Shown here: positions 6,260 to 14,937 of the stretch, in pieces
Numbering within the stretch: position 1 is the first letter of the stretch
How the letters are laid out: each line of letters opens with the position of its first letter
From: Puniceicoccales bacterium
GTDB lineage: Bacteria; Verrucomicrobiota; Verrucomicrobiia; Opitutales; LL51
Reading direction: 5' to 3'
Assembly: GCA_031268545.1 (NCBI GenBank)
Contig: JAIRXD010000045.1
Location: 1 to 15,681 of the forward strand
Length of the DNA stretch: 15,681 nucleotides
Notes under the pieces: generated by a model
The model's database searches: none
What the model was told of the DNA's origin: nothing
What the model saw: the letters and a program-made list of their open reading frames with translations, nothing else
Program-made: the position numbers and the translations under genes

Positions 6260-7780
6260 TTAATTGCGATCCAAGGATCGATATTGAACGGCTTCTAGCA
6301 GATGTTCTTCCCTAATTTTATCCGATAGATCTAGGTCGGCTATCGTCCTGGCCACCTTTATAATTCTTGAATGGGCTCTGGCGGAAAACGAAAATTGAAT
6401 CATTGCCGATTCGAGCAATTTAGTGCAATTTTCATCTATTTTGCAGTACTTTTTCATTTCGCTATTATTTGCCCTGGCGTTGATCATTTTCCCCTGGTAT
6501 CTTTCTTGTTGCATTGATCTTGCCATTTCTATACGTTTCTTTATATCCTCTGATGGTTCACTGGGAATATCGTGTACTAATTCGTTGGCCTGCACTGCTT
6601 TGACGTTTATATGGATGTCGATCCGGTCGAGCAACGGGCCGCTAATTCTTGATCTATATTTTTGTATTCTATCGGCGGAGCAATGACAGGTAATTTTTGA
6701 ATCACCAAAATGACCGCATGGACAGGGATTCATCGCTGCGATAAGCATAAATTCGCAGGGGAATGTTATTTTGCCAGCACTTCGCGATATCGAAACTATT
6801 CCATCCTCAAGTGGTTGTCGCAGAACCTCTAAGGTAGATCTTTTGAATTCCGGAAGTTCATCAAGGAACAGTACTCCGTTATGGGCCAATGATATTTCTC
6901 CCGGCATGGGAATTTTGCCACCGCCGAGCAAACCTATGTCACTTATGGTGTGATGCGGCGATCGAAATGGTCGACAAAATATCCTCTGCTGCAGCAATGA
7001 ATCCACGTCAATCAATGATTCTATGCGAAGATTTTCCAAAAATTCTCCAAGGGTGGGATCAGGCATAATGCTTGGGATCCTCTTGGCTGCCATAGATTTA
7101 CCAGACCCTGGCGAGCCTATCATCATCATATTATGACCTCCGGCAACGGCCACTTCCACTGCACGGCGCAGGGCAAATTGACCCTTTACATCGCAAAAAT
7201 CGATGCCCTGAGCGCGTCTGGTTTTGCCAAACACTTCCTGGATGTTGCTCGATTTTGGTTCTATATTTATTATGCTTGTAAGGAATTGCACGGCATGATC
7301 CAGCGATTTAACGCCTATTACATTCACGTCGCCAAGCAACGAAGCTTCTTCGGCCGATGCCTCGGGTAATATTATGGATTTGCCTAATTTTTTGGCCAAA
7401 ATCCCTAAAGATATGGCTCCTCGAACAGGCAATGCCCTTCCGGACAAACTGAGTTCTCCGGCTATTAAAAACCTATCCAGGCCATGAAAGACCGCTTGAT
7501 TCATACTCGCGATGATACCCAGCGCGATGGGTAAATCGTAAAGCGGCCCTTCTTTCTTTATATTTCCTGGTGATAAATTGGCCGTTGTTCGCGTTTTCGG
7601 TGGATAGAAACCTGAATTGGCCAGAGCGGAATACACCCGACCTTGGGATTCTTTGACCGCCGCATCGGGCAATCCAACTAGCACAAATCTCGGCTCGCCG
7701 GCTTCGCCAGAATTTATCTCGATATTGATCGGCAGTGCATCTATACCGAAAATCGTCCCTGACTGTATTATTGCCAGCAT
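6260..7780 (-). CDS. comM: YifB/ComM-family AAA+ ATPase (Mg-chelatase-like)
   Basis: This is a 506-residue protein of the YifB/ComM family, full length for the family. In Vibrio and Haemophilus ComM is a hexameric helicase that drives branch migration of incoming DNA during natural transformation; in other bacteria the role is less clear. The N-terminal Lon-protease-like domain (about 1-170) opens with [13 protein letters not shown] and has [12 protein letters not shown]. The AAA+ domain has Walker A GSPGSGKS (222-229), Walker B VLFLDE (303-308), the family motif [10 protein letters not shown] (272-281) and NPCPCG (351-356) with further Cys at 365 and 367, a likely metal site. The C-terminal helical domain ends [19 protein letters not shown]. 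The ATG at 7778-7780 lacks a clear ribosome binding site. It lies 29 bp after folA, probably co-transcribed. Confidence 0.93.
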   Translation of the reverse strand: MLAIIQSGTIFGIDALPINIEINSGEAGEPRFVLVGLPDAAVKESQGRVYSALANSGFYPPKTRTTANLSPGNIKKEGPLYDLPIALGIIASMNQAVFHGLDRFLIAGELSLSGRALPVRGAISLGILAKKLGKSIILPEASAEEASLLGDVNVIGVKSLDHAVQFLTSIINIEPKSSNIQEVFGKTRRAQGIDFCDVKGQFALRRAVEVAVAGGHNMMMIGSPGSGKSMAAKRIPSIMPDPTLGEFLENLRIESLIDVDSLLQQRIFCRPFRSPHHTISDIGLLGGGKIPMPGEISLAHNGVLFLDELPEFKRSTLEVLRQPLEDGIVSISRSAGKITFPCEFMLIAAMNPCPCGHFGDSKITCHCSADRIQKYRSRISGPLLDRIDIHINVKAVQANELVHDIPSEPSEDIKKRIEMARSMQQERYQGKMINARANNSEMKKYCKIDENCTKLLESAMIQFSFSARAHSRIIKVARTIADLDLSDKIREEHLLEAVQYRSLDRN

Positions 7781-7809
7781 CGTTGAGTAGGCAACCAGGA
7801 TTTTTAATT

Positions 7810-8304
7810 TTAGTCAAGCATAAATTTCATAATTGGCGCCTCGCAATTTACATTATTATAGATTTTTGTTACAAACTTGTCACATAGGTATATATCGCTG
7901 TTGTACTTAAATAAATGCGAAAATTTTGGAAAAAATGTGTCTCCGGCGAAATTTCCATGGATGTGGGAGACGATCAATTGGGAGCATCGGGCGAGGAGTG
8001 CGTTGTATATTTCAGCGCCGCCGCAAACCCATAGCAGCTTAGCGTCGGATGGAGGACTAAGCTCTTCTGGCCCAGTGAGAACCGTTACATCATCTCGAGG
8101 CTGCATTGATCGGCTCAGAACGATATTATTTCGATTTGGCAGCGGTTTCCCTAGAGATTCATAGGTTTTTCTCCCCATCAATACGCTATGGCCGGTGGTG
8201 ATTTTTTTAAAAAGGCCAAGTTCTTCCTTAATTTTCCAGGGCAGGCTTCCGTTAGCTCCAATCACCATATTGTCGCCGATGGCTACTATCGCCTTGAGCC
8301 ACAT
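7810..8304 (-). CDS. folA: Dihydrofolate reductase
   Basis: Dihydrofolate reductase reduces dihydrofolate to tetrahydrofolate with NADPH and supplies one-carbon units for thymidylate, purine and Met synthesis. From ATG 8302-8304 it has 164 residues, typical for bacterial chromosomal enzymes. Motifs: [19 protein letters not shown] at the N-terminus, Glu28 at the catalytic acid position (Asp27 in E. coli), [19 protein letters not shown] and IVLSRS for NADPH binding, VCGGAEIY (93-100), and [11 protein letters not shown]. The frame is open upstream to an ATG at 8329-8331 and a TTG at 8368-8370, but the chosen start fits the family length and alignment; no start has a good Shine-Dalgarno. It is the first gene of the leftward group with comM and is divergent from the sulfatase-like gene. 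Confidence 0.94.
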   Translation of the reverse strand: MWLKAIVAIGDNMVIGANGSLPWKIKEELGLFKKITTGHSVLMGRKTYESLGKPLPNRNNIVLSRSMQPRDDVTVLTGPEELSPPSDAKLLWVCGGAEIYNALLARCSQLIVSHIHGNFAGDTFFPKFSHLFKYNSDIYLCDKFVTKIYNNVNCEAPIMKFMLD

Positions 8305-8443
8305 GGAGATAGATGTATTCTGTGAGTCTATCATACTTGGCACTACTATAATAATGTGGTTAATTGACAATTTATTTTTCGCAAAATTAACTCTATTACT
8401 GGCAGATGGTTAGGTTAAAATAACTAGATATTTATTGATAAAA

Positions 8444-8452
8444 TGTGGATAA
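8444..8452 (-). promoter_or_regulatory. Single DnaA-box-like 9-mer in the divergent folA spacer
   Basis: TTATCCACA, the canonical DnaA-binding 9-mer, lies on the minus strand in the AT-rich spacer between folA and the rightward membrane gene. It is isolated: no other box is seen in this spacer, so an origin is unlikely. It may be a regulatory DnaA site or chance. A second exact copy lies in the antiporter coding region at 14703-14711. Confidence 0.25.
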
Positions 8453-8509
8453 TTTAATTGACTTTTCAATTCTTGCCCACAATCCTATCAAGCCAGGTAA
8501 TTATTGGAT

Positions 8510-10519
8510 ATGCCGTGCAAAAGATATAGATCGGCCGATTTTTTTCGGTATATATCAATGGAAGCAGCTAACTCGTTTAAGTTGTTTGTCATACTGGCGC
8601 CAATTTTTACATGCCTTAGAGCGGCGCTGTTTTTTGCCCATATATATTTGTGGCAAAATAGGGAATTTTCAGGTTTATGGACATTATTTAGACATGGATT
8701 TTTGTTTGATTTGAAAATAGTCAGTGCCATAACTTTGCCCATTTTTATCCTTCCATTATTAATATTCTTTTGGCATGAAGGTTATTTGGGGAAATTTTGG
8801 CCGATTTGTCGGCGAATATACGGATATGTTTTAATAACACTCACTGTGTTGTTGAGCGTGATAGATTTTGTTTATTTCGAAGAGTATAACGATCAATTTA
8901 ACTGGTGGGTTTTAAATTTTTTATTTGACGATAAGATAGCCATATTCAGGACCATATGGATCGATTACCCGGTCATTAAAATGGCATTGATTGCTGGATT
9001 TATATCAGGAATTTTTTGCTATCTCTACATAAGGCTAGATAGATGTGAATGTTCTTGTCTCAGAACCCTTTGCAGTGTAAATGGTTGTGGCAAATTAGCC
9101 ATGGCTATAGTATTCATTATTGGATTTGTATTTGCGCTAAGAGGTACATGTACGCGGCGGCCATTACAGGTGTTGGATGCGGCCATAACCGGCGATGTTT
9201 TTCTAAACAAACTTGTGATCAACCCAGCCTATGCTCTCTATCATTTACTGTTTCGAAATTATGATAGAAAAAATCTGGCTGAATTGATAAAAAAGGGCTT
9301 AGATGCTGAACATGTAAAAAAATCGATGAAGTTTCTGTTTGGTGACAAAATTGATACTAATAGTATTGACGCGGTTCTTGAACGGCAAACCTCTGGTTTT
9401 CAACTAAATCCAAAACCAAAACATGTGTTTATGGTCGTAGCCGAAAGCATGGATATTTGGCCATTTTTAGATAAATATAAGCATATTGATCTGGTGAATG
9501 ACCTTCGATCTATTGCCGAAAATGGACTTTTTGCGCGAACATTTTTGCCGGCAGCTGATATGACAGTGCACGCTGTGTCGTCCCAGATATGCAATTTTCA
9601 GTATTCGGGTTTGTATACAAATCATATGCCGGAGTGTCAGAAAGAGTTACCCTATTCGGTTGGTTCGGCATTTTCTAGGTTGGGCTATGAAACCAATTTT
9701 TTTTATGGTGGGTATATGAGCTGGCAAAATATTGGTAATTTCGCGGCTAGTAATGGGTTTAAGCATGTGTATGGCGGAGATGTTATGGGCGAGCTCACCG
9801 GTCACGAATGGGGTATTGATGACGATGGATTGTTTAATTTTGTAATAAAAAAAATCAATAATGATACCCCTAGTTTTAATTTGATTTTAAATACATCTAA
9901 CCATCCGCCCTATGAGGTGGATATGGATAGCAAAGGTGTTCCACGAAAAGCAGTTATGGGTGTAACAACAGATAATAAAAAGATAAAACAACTGCGACAT
10001 GTGTGGTATGCTAATAATTGTATTGCGAATTTTATAAAAAAGGCTGACGAGAGTTTTGATAATTGTTTATTTATAATAACCGGTGATCATTTCTCGCGCA
10101 GGCACTTATATGATCTGTCTCCATTTTATGAAAAAAGCTGTGTCCCTCTGATTATATATGGAAAAAATTATTTGAGCCAATTAAAGCTTGACTTTTCTCC
10201 GGTAGGTTCCCATGTGGATATACCACCGACAATGATTGAGCTGTGTGCTGATAGTGGTTTTGCCTATTATGCCTTTGGAAAAAATATATTCAATAAAAAT
10301 TCTATAGGAGAGGGTTATGGGGCTGATGCTGTGGTATTTAGTGATGGCATATGCAGCTTGAATGATGGATCTCTTCGTGAAATTCCAGATGTACCATTGG
10401 GAGACTATGCCGATTATAAAATTGATGATGCTATAAAGAGACAAAAGGCCTGGATAGAGCTTTCTCAATGGCGTATTTTGTTTGGCGACAAGGTCGAACC
10501 AGCTTTAATTGAAAACTAG
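8510..10519 (+). CDS. LTA synthase/MdoB-type membrane phosphotransferase (sulfatase superfamily)
   Basis: This is a 669-residue membrane-anchored enzyme of the alkaline phosphatase superfamily, resembling LtaS and MdoB/OpgB, which move glycerol-phosphate onto lipoteichoic acid or periplasmic glucans. Five membrane segments (about 22-45, 68-88, 104-118, 153-175, 197-212) precede an external catalytic domain (about 300-600). Candidate catalytic residues: metal-binding Glu312 in VVAESMD, nucleophile Thr352 in ADMTVHAVSSQ, His465 in NTSNHPPY, the EWGIDDDGLF motif (about 433) and Asp526-His527 in ITGDHF. A Cys cluster (179, 181, 183, 188, 193) sits in the predicted cytoplasmic loop before the fifth helix. 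The ATG at 8510 is used; a TTG at 8504 has better spacing to an AGG and adds two residues. The true donor and acceptor are unknown. The co-directional Wzz-like gene suggests surface glycan work. Confidence 0.8.
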   Translation: MPCKRYRSADFFRYISMEAANSFKLFVILAPIFTCLRAALFFAHIYLWQNREFSGLWTLFRHGFLFDLKIVSAITLPIFILPLLIFFWHEGYLGKFWPICRRIYGYVLITLTVLLSVIDFVYFEEYNDQFNWWVLNFLFDDKIAIFRTIWIDYPVIKMALIAGFISGIFCYLYIRLDRCECSCLRTLCSVNGCGKLAMAIVFIIGFVFALRGTCTRRPLQVLDAAITGDVFLNKLVINPAYALYHLLFRNYDRKNLAELIKKGLDAEHVKKSMKFLFGDKIDTNSIDAVLERQTSGFQLNPKPKHVFMVVAESMDIWPFLDKYKHIDLVNDLRSIAENGLFARTFLPAADMTVHAVSSQICNFQYSGLYTNHMPECQKELPYSVGSAFSRLGYETNFFYGGYMSWQNIGNFAASNGFKHVYGGDVMGELTGHEWGIDDDGLFNFVIKKINNDTPSFNLILNTSNHPPYEVDMDSKGVPRKAVMGVTTDNKKIKQLRHVWYANNCIANFIKKADESFDNCLFIITGDHFSRRHLYDLSPFYEKSCVPLIIYGKNYLSQLKLDFSPVGSHVDIPPTMIELCADSGFAYYAFGKNIFNKNSIGEGYGADAVVFSDGICSLNDGSLREIPDVPLGDYADYKIDDAIKRQKAWIELSQWRILFGDKVEPALIEN

Positions 10520-10551
10520 GATTGATCTCTAAGTCCTAATGCAACAAAAGG

Positions 10552-10579
10552 TTGTCTCTTGTTGAAAATTTGTTAAATT
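10552..10579 (+). promoter_or_regulatory. Weak promoter candidate before the Wzz-like gene
   Basis: In the 82-bp gap after the sulfatase-like gene, TTGTCT (10552-10557), a 16-bp spacer and TAAATT (10574-10579) make a 4-of-6 plus 4-of-6 sigma-70 match, about 22 bp before the ATG. A CAACAA/TTGTTG pairing overlaps it but has no following T tract, so no terminator is called. The two genes may equally be one transcript. Confidence 0.22.
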
Positions 10580-10601
10580 AAATGCCCGAAGGGGTAGGTT
10601 T

Positions 10602-12527
10602 ATGATTGGGGATAGGGAAATTTCGAGCGCATCGAAAGAAGATATCTTCAAGTTTATTGCAAAATATTGGAAAATATTGATTCGACGTTGGAGTATTTCT
10701 CTGATTATTTTTTTTGCGGTTCTGGTGGTTGGTGTGTATATAATGACTTTCCAGAGAAAGATTTACGAAGCTACCGCCATGGTTCAAATTTTGCATGAAT
10801 CCCCGAATGCTTTGGGGTATAAAGAGCTGACTAAAACCGAGGTCAAAGATTTTGAAGATGTTAATACTAAACTTAACGCGTTTGGAGCCAAGGGTTTGCT
10901 TCTGTCTGTACTTGCTTCAATGAGTTATTTTGATAAAAAAAATTTACTATTTCCATATTTCAGCAACTGGAAGGAGCTTTCTGAGGCCGAAATTTATGAA
11001 TTTGTGTTATCGCGAAGGAATGTTAATCTGTTGCGCAAGAGCTACATTGTTAACATTTCATTTAATCATTGCTCGCCGGAAGTTGCTGCAATGATGGCGA
11101 ATAAATTTGCGGACTTTTTTTGCGAATTTTCGCTAAAAGCAGAACGAGATGTGGTTTTAAAATCCATAAACGATCTAACTGACAAGGTCAATAGCCAGCG
11201 AAAAGTCATTGAAGATCAAGAGCGTAAGTTGTCTAAATACCGAGAAACCTGCGGGGCTATTTCCTTGGATTCCAAGGACGATATAGCGCATCAACAATTG
11301 ACTGTTTTAAATAACGCATTGGTAAATAAGAAGTTAGAATACGATCTGTTGAAAAATTCATGTTTGTTGGTCAAAGAATATAAAGAAAAAAGTAGGCCGT
11401 TAATAACACTTCCATTTGTATGCGCAAGCGGTTATGTCGAGAGTATACTTTCGGGAATGTCGAGGCAAAGGGCTAAAATTTCCGCATTATCTGAAAGATA
11501 CGGAAGCAAATATCCATTAATGGTTCATGGAAATACCAAACTTAATCAGCTTCAATCTGAATTAGACTCGGCCATGGAGTTTGTAATTAGCGGAGTGGCT
11601 TCTAAAAAAACAAAGGCCAAGCGCGAATATCACCTTCTCTTGGAAAAACTTAAGCAAAAAGAATCGGAGCTTATCGAATTGAGTCGAATCGCCGTCGAGT
11701 ACAATTCGTTGCGGAGAGACCTAGATGTTAGTCTCAATCTGTATAACACGATTAATAGCAGGTTGCATGAACAGGTTGCGCAACTTAACGTACTGATGCC
11801 GAATGTGATAATTATCGATCGAGCACTGCCGCCAGATCTATATGTGTGGCCGGATTTTAGGATTGAATTTTTTGCCTTTATGTTACTTGGCATGATGCTT
11901 GGGGTTCTCTATATTGTCATTGCAGAAATTTTTGATGCCCGAATTAGATGCGGAGAAGATGTGCGCAAGTTATTCGGTGAGAACGTGTTCGGGTTCATTA
12001 AAGCTGTAAATCAACATATAATGGAAAGCAGCCTTGTCAGCGTGTCGATAAAGATCGATAACGCCCTAAAAAAGCACAGGGTAAATGCTATCAATGTGAT
12101 TGGCAAAATGCCTATGGATCTAGTTCCATGCCTTGCAGATAGTTTTATCTCATTGGGGGCCAATGTGTTAGTAATCGCAGATAGACCGATAGTATTTCAT
12201 GGGAAGTTAGTGCCTTATAAAGAAATAGATGGCGGCATTGGGCATATCGGTATCGTAAATGAACGATCTACTGTGCTGAGTTTGAGCAAAAATAACCCTA
12301 ATCTTGACGAAAAAACCCTAAGATATATTCATGAAGTAAAAAAAAAATACGATAAAGTGATCATAAGTTTCCGTGGACGTGGTGCTTATAAAATACACAA
12401 TCTATTCGGAGATGAGCTGGCCCTGCTCATCATAAATTACAACTCGACAAAAACCGCCGATATTTTTCATTACATGGAAAATTCACTCACTTTGCGCGAA
12501 AAAATGTACTGTATCGTCCTCTCCTAA
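10602..12527 (+). CDS. Wzz/GumC-type polysaccharide co-polymerase with degenerate kinase-like domain
   Basis: This is a 641-residue inner-membrane protein of the PCP-2/Wzz-GumC family, which sets chain length or aids export of surface polysaccharides. An N-terminal cytoplasmic tail is followed by a membrane segment (about 32-49), a periplasmic Wzz domain with YEATAMVQI (55-63), long coiled-coil stretches (about 185-255 and 315-395) with the family motif RYGSKYPLMV (299-308), the RALPPDLYVWPDF turn (407-419), and a second membrane segment (about 423-443). The C-terminal part (about 455-641) aligns with tyrosine autokinases such as Wzc, but Walker A is replaced by GKMPMDLV (501-508), Walker A' reads VLVIADRP and Walker B reads VIISF, so ATP binding is unlikely. 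There is no Tyr-rich tail. The ATG at 10602 follows AAGGGG. The gene converges on the antiporter with 6 bp between stops. Confidence 0.82.
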   Translation: MIGDREISSASKEDIFKFIAKYWKILIRRWSISLIIFFAVLVVGVYIMTFQRKIYEATAMVQILHESPNALGYKELTKTEVKDFEDVNTKLNAFGAKGLLLSVLASMSYFDKKNLLFPYFSNWKELSEAEIYEFVLSRRNVNLLRKSYIVNISFNHCSPEVAAMMANKFADFFCEFSLKAERDVVLKSINDLTDKVNSQRKVIEDQERKLSKYRETCGAISLDSKDDIAHQQLTVLNNALVNKKLEYDLLKNSCLLVKEYKEKSRPLITLPFVCASGYVESILSGMSRQRAKISALSERYGSKYPLMVHGNTKLNQLQSELDSAMEFVISGVASKKTKAKREYHLLLEKLKQKESELIELSRIAVEYNSLRRDLDVSLNLYNTINSRLHEQVAQLNVLMPNVIIIDRALPPDLYVWPDFRIEFFAFMLLGMMLGVLYIVIAEIFDARIRCGEDVRKLFGENVFGFIKAVNQHIMESSLVSVSIKIDNALKKHRVNAINVIGKMPMDLVPCLADSFISLGANVLVIADRPIVFHGKLVPYKEIDGGIGHIGIVNERSTVLSLSKNNPNLDEKTLRYIHEVKKKYDKVIISFRGRGAYKIHNLFGDELALLIINYNSTKTADIFHYMENSLTLREKMYCIVLS

Positions 12528-12533
12528 AGGCGG

Positions 12534-14849
12534 TTATATATTTATCTGAAAAAACTCAAGTGCTCTTGTGATTGCGTTATCTGGCCCTGCGAGGATCAAT
12601 ATGTCGTTCTCTTCCAAGGTTATATTCCGTGACGGCGTAACTATTTTTTCGCCACGGCGTTGAATGCCAACAATATTCACTCCAAATTTTCCACGTATAT
12701 TTGTATCTCCAATCGTTTTCCTAACCAATTCGCTAGTCGCTCCGATACAAACCGTTTCTATGGCGAATTTTTGTTTCATAACTTGTTCCTTTGCAGCTTC
12801 TTGTGATTTTTCCAGTAATTCGGCCGCGGTGTCCATTTGATGTTTTTTTCCGAGGAGCAATAGGTAATCATCTGGAAATATCGTACTGTAAGGGTTTGGC
12901 GCATAACATGTATACCCACCTCGCGTGACAGCCACAATTGTAGCACCGGTCTGTTCTCTAAGTTTGGAATCAATGATCCTAAGCCCAACAAGTTGGCTAT
13001 CTTTCCTGATTTTATGATTTTTAATTTGCACATCCCAGGGGTATTTTGCTTTGATTTTTTGCAAAGTGTTCTCGCGTAACTCGTCATCCTTATTATGCAC
13101 TTCACTATTAAATGTTTCCATAAACATGATTTCAAAGCGATTATTTGCAGATATCAGCTTGCGCCAGAAGAAGATACATAGCGCACCAGATAATAATACG
13201 AAAACAGCCAATGAGGTTCCACTGGGCAGATAGTTGGATGCAACGGACAGAAATATAGCGCCAAATACCAACATGGAAATCGCTAACACAATCGATTGGA
13301 TGAGGTTAACAGCTCGACCTCCTTTTATCATGTTGATTTTCAATGAGAGCAAAGCCTCGTTGATAACGGATGTTATGATTAAATTTATATTTTTAATGGC
13401 ACCAATAAATATGGGCATGGTCACAAAGGCCGCTAGTATCCATATGGTGATCACAAACTGAGGTTTGTATTTTCCTAAAAACTTAACTTCATGGGATTCA
13501 ATGAGATGCGAAGCGTAATAGGACAAAAACATCAATCCGGTAAGAAGGAAAAAATACCATATTATTTGCAATGCTGGCCGGCGCATGATTTTTATTAATG
13601 CACTTTTCCCGATCTCTAAGCTTATGATATGCAAAACGTTATGATAAAATATGCCGACATGTTTCAAAAATTCTGGGGTTTTTTTTGAAATAAATGCATA
13701 CAGAGCTTCATGCTTTTTTGTCATAATCGTCGAACCGATGATGGTGAGCAGTGACACACCGACAGCTATTGATATGAGCGACGGATCGGTCACTTTAAGC
13801 GAATTGCCCATGGCAGCAATTATGAAGCTAAATTCCCCAATCTGAGAGATATACGTAGCAGATTGAAAGGCTGTGTCCGATCTTTCGCCGGAGGCAAATA
13901 GGCCAAACCAACAGGCAGCCGATTTCGCAAATAGGACTATTGCCGAAATTATTAAAATTTGGTGCAAATTCGAAACTATCGCCACCGGATCGATCATCAT
14001 GCCTATGGTCGCAAAAAATATTGAACTAAATATGTCGCGAAATGGTTCGACCATGTGCTCGATTCGCTTGGATATGGCCGATTGGGACAATATCGAACCA
14101 GCTAAAAATGCACCAAGTTCCACCGAAAAGTGAAATTTATTTGCTAGCTCTCCGAGGCCAAGCGCAAAACCTATTATCACCAGCACGAAAAGTTCAGGTG
14201 CTGTAACTTTCTGCATGATTCTTATGAGCTTCGAGGCGAAGAACTTACCGCAAACGAAAACCATTACAACGAAGACTCCGACCAAAAATGTCACTCGACC
14301 AACTGCTTCCCACTCGAGGTACCCGGTTATGGCAATACCTGATAATATGACTAGTAAAAGTATCGCGACGATGTCCTCTAATATTAGAATTCCCATGGTC
14401 AGTTGGGCAAAATTTTTACTCATCGCGTTCTGTTCCTTGAGCATAGGGATCGTAACCATGGTCGATGTGATCGCCAACAGAGCCCCAAGGAACATTCCAT
14501 TCAGTCCAGACCAGCCGAATATGGGGGCGATCAGTATCCCTATGAGTACCATGCAGATAGTTTGCGACAATACGGCTAAAAGTGCTGAACCGGCTGCTCG
14601 TTTTAATTTTTCAAGATCGAACTCGACCCCAACATAGAACATCAAAAATATTACACCAAGTTCGCTAAGTTGTTTTATAGTATACGCATCGGTTACAAAC
14701 GGTGTGGATAAAAAATGTGGACCGATAATGAATCCGCTGACTATATACCCTAGTAGCAATGGTAGTCGCAGGAAATGAAACAGCATGCCTACGGTTCCTG
14801 CCGAGGCGACAACAATCGCTAAATCTTTTATCAATGAACCTTCTTCCAT
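12534..14849 (-). CDS. CPA2-family cation/proton antiporter with two TrkA-C domains
   Basis: This is a 771-residue membrane transporter of the Kef/CPA2 type, exchanging K+ or Na+ for protons. The antiporter core (about 1-378) has roughly 12 helices with LLLGYIVSGFIIGPHFL, VIFLMFYVGVEFDL, TSTMVTIPML and the ion-site pair Glu158-Asp159 in LILEDIVAILLL, plus ISQIGEFSFIIA. A second hydrophobic block (about 425-565, four to five helices) follows. The tail has two RCK-C/TrkA-C regulatory domains: about 605-680 (VGLRIIDSKLREQTGATIVA, ending DDYLLLLG) and 695-768 (GVNIVGIQRRGEKIVTPSRN, ending ENDILILAG). No TrkA-N Rossmann domain is seen between them. The ATG at 14847-14849 has no obvious Shine-Dalgarno. 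It lies 79 bp downstream of truA on the same strand. The transported ion cannot be assigned. Confidence 0.85.
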   Translation of the reverse strand: MEEGSLIKDLAIVVASAGTVGMLFHFLRLPLLLGYIVSGFIIGPHFLSTPFVTDAYTIKQLSELGVIFLMFYVGVEFDLEKLKRAAGSALLAVLSQTICMVLIGILIAPIFGWSGLNGMFLGALLAITSTMVTIPMLKEQNAMSKNFAQLTMGILILEDIVAILLLVILSGIAITGYLEWEAVGRVTFLVGVFVVMVFVCGKFFASKLIRIMQKVTAPELFVLVIIGFALGLGELANKFHFSVELGAFLAGSILSQSAISKRIEHMVEPFRDIFSSIFFATIGMMIDPVAIVSNLHQILIISAIVLFAKSAACWFGLFASGERSDTAFQSATYISQIGEFSFIIAAMGNSLKVTDPSLISIAVGVSLLTIIGSTIMTKKHEALYAFISKKTPEFLKHVGIFYHNVLHIISLEIGKSALIKIMRRPALQIIWYFFLLTGLMFLSYYASHLIESHEVKFLGKYKPQFVITIWILAAFVTMPIFIGAIKNINLIITSVINEALLSLKINMIKGGRAVNLIQSIVLAISMLVFGAIFLSVASNYLPSGTSLAVFVLLSGALCIFFWRKLISANNRFEIMFMETFNSEVHNKDDELRENTLQKIKAKYPWDVQIKNHKIRKDSQLVGLRIIDSKLREQTGATIVAVTRGGYTCYAPNPYSTIFPDDYLLLLGKKHQMDTAAELLEKSQEAAKEQVMKQKFAIETVCIGATSELVRKTIGDTNIRGKFGVNIVGIQRRGEKIVTPSRNITLEENDILILAGPDNAITRALEFFQINI

Positions 14850-14917
14850 ATATCAGTATGTGATTGCACAGCAAATGATTGGATAAAATTTACATTCCTA
14901 ATCAAGCCAAAGGTATT

Positions 14918-14937
14918 TTAATAGTAGATTAATAGTA
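14918..14937. repeat. Short tandem repeat at the truA stop
   Basis: TTAATAGTA occurs twice (14918-14926 and 14929-14937) separated by two bases. The right copy encodes the final Tyr-Tyr-stop of truA on the minus strand and the left copy lies just beyond. It looks like replication slippage and has no evident role. Confidence 0.5.

Noticed and set aside
7473..7817. A 114-codon minus-strand frame overlapping the comM start
   Set aside because: It is a shifted frame of comM; the ComM frame carries all the conserved motifs.
8371..8509. A replication origin in the AT-rich folA spacer
   Set aside because: There is only one DnaA box and no clustered boxes, and no dnaA, dnaN or similar genes are nearby.
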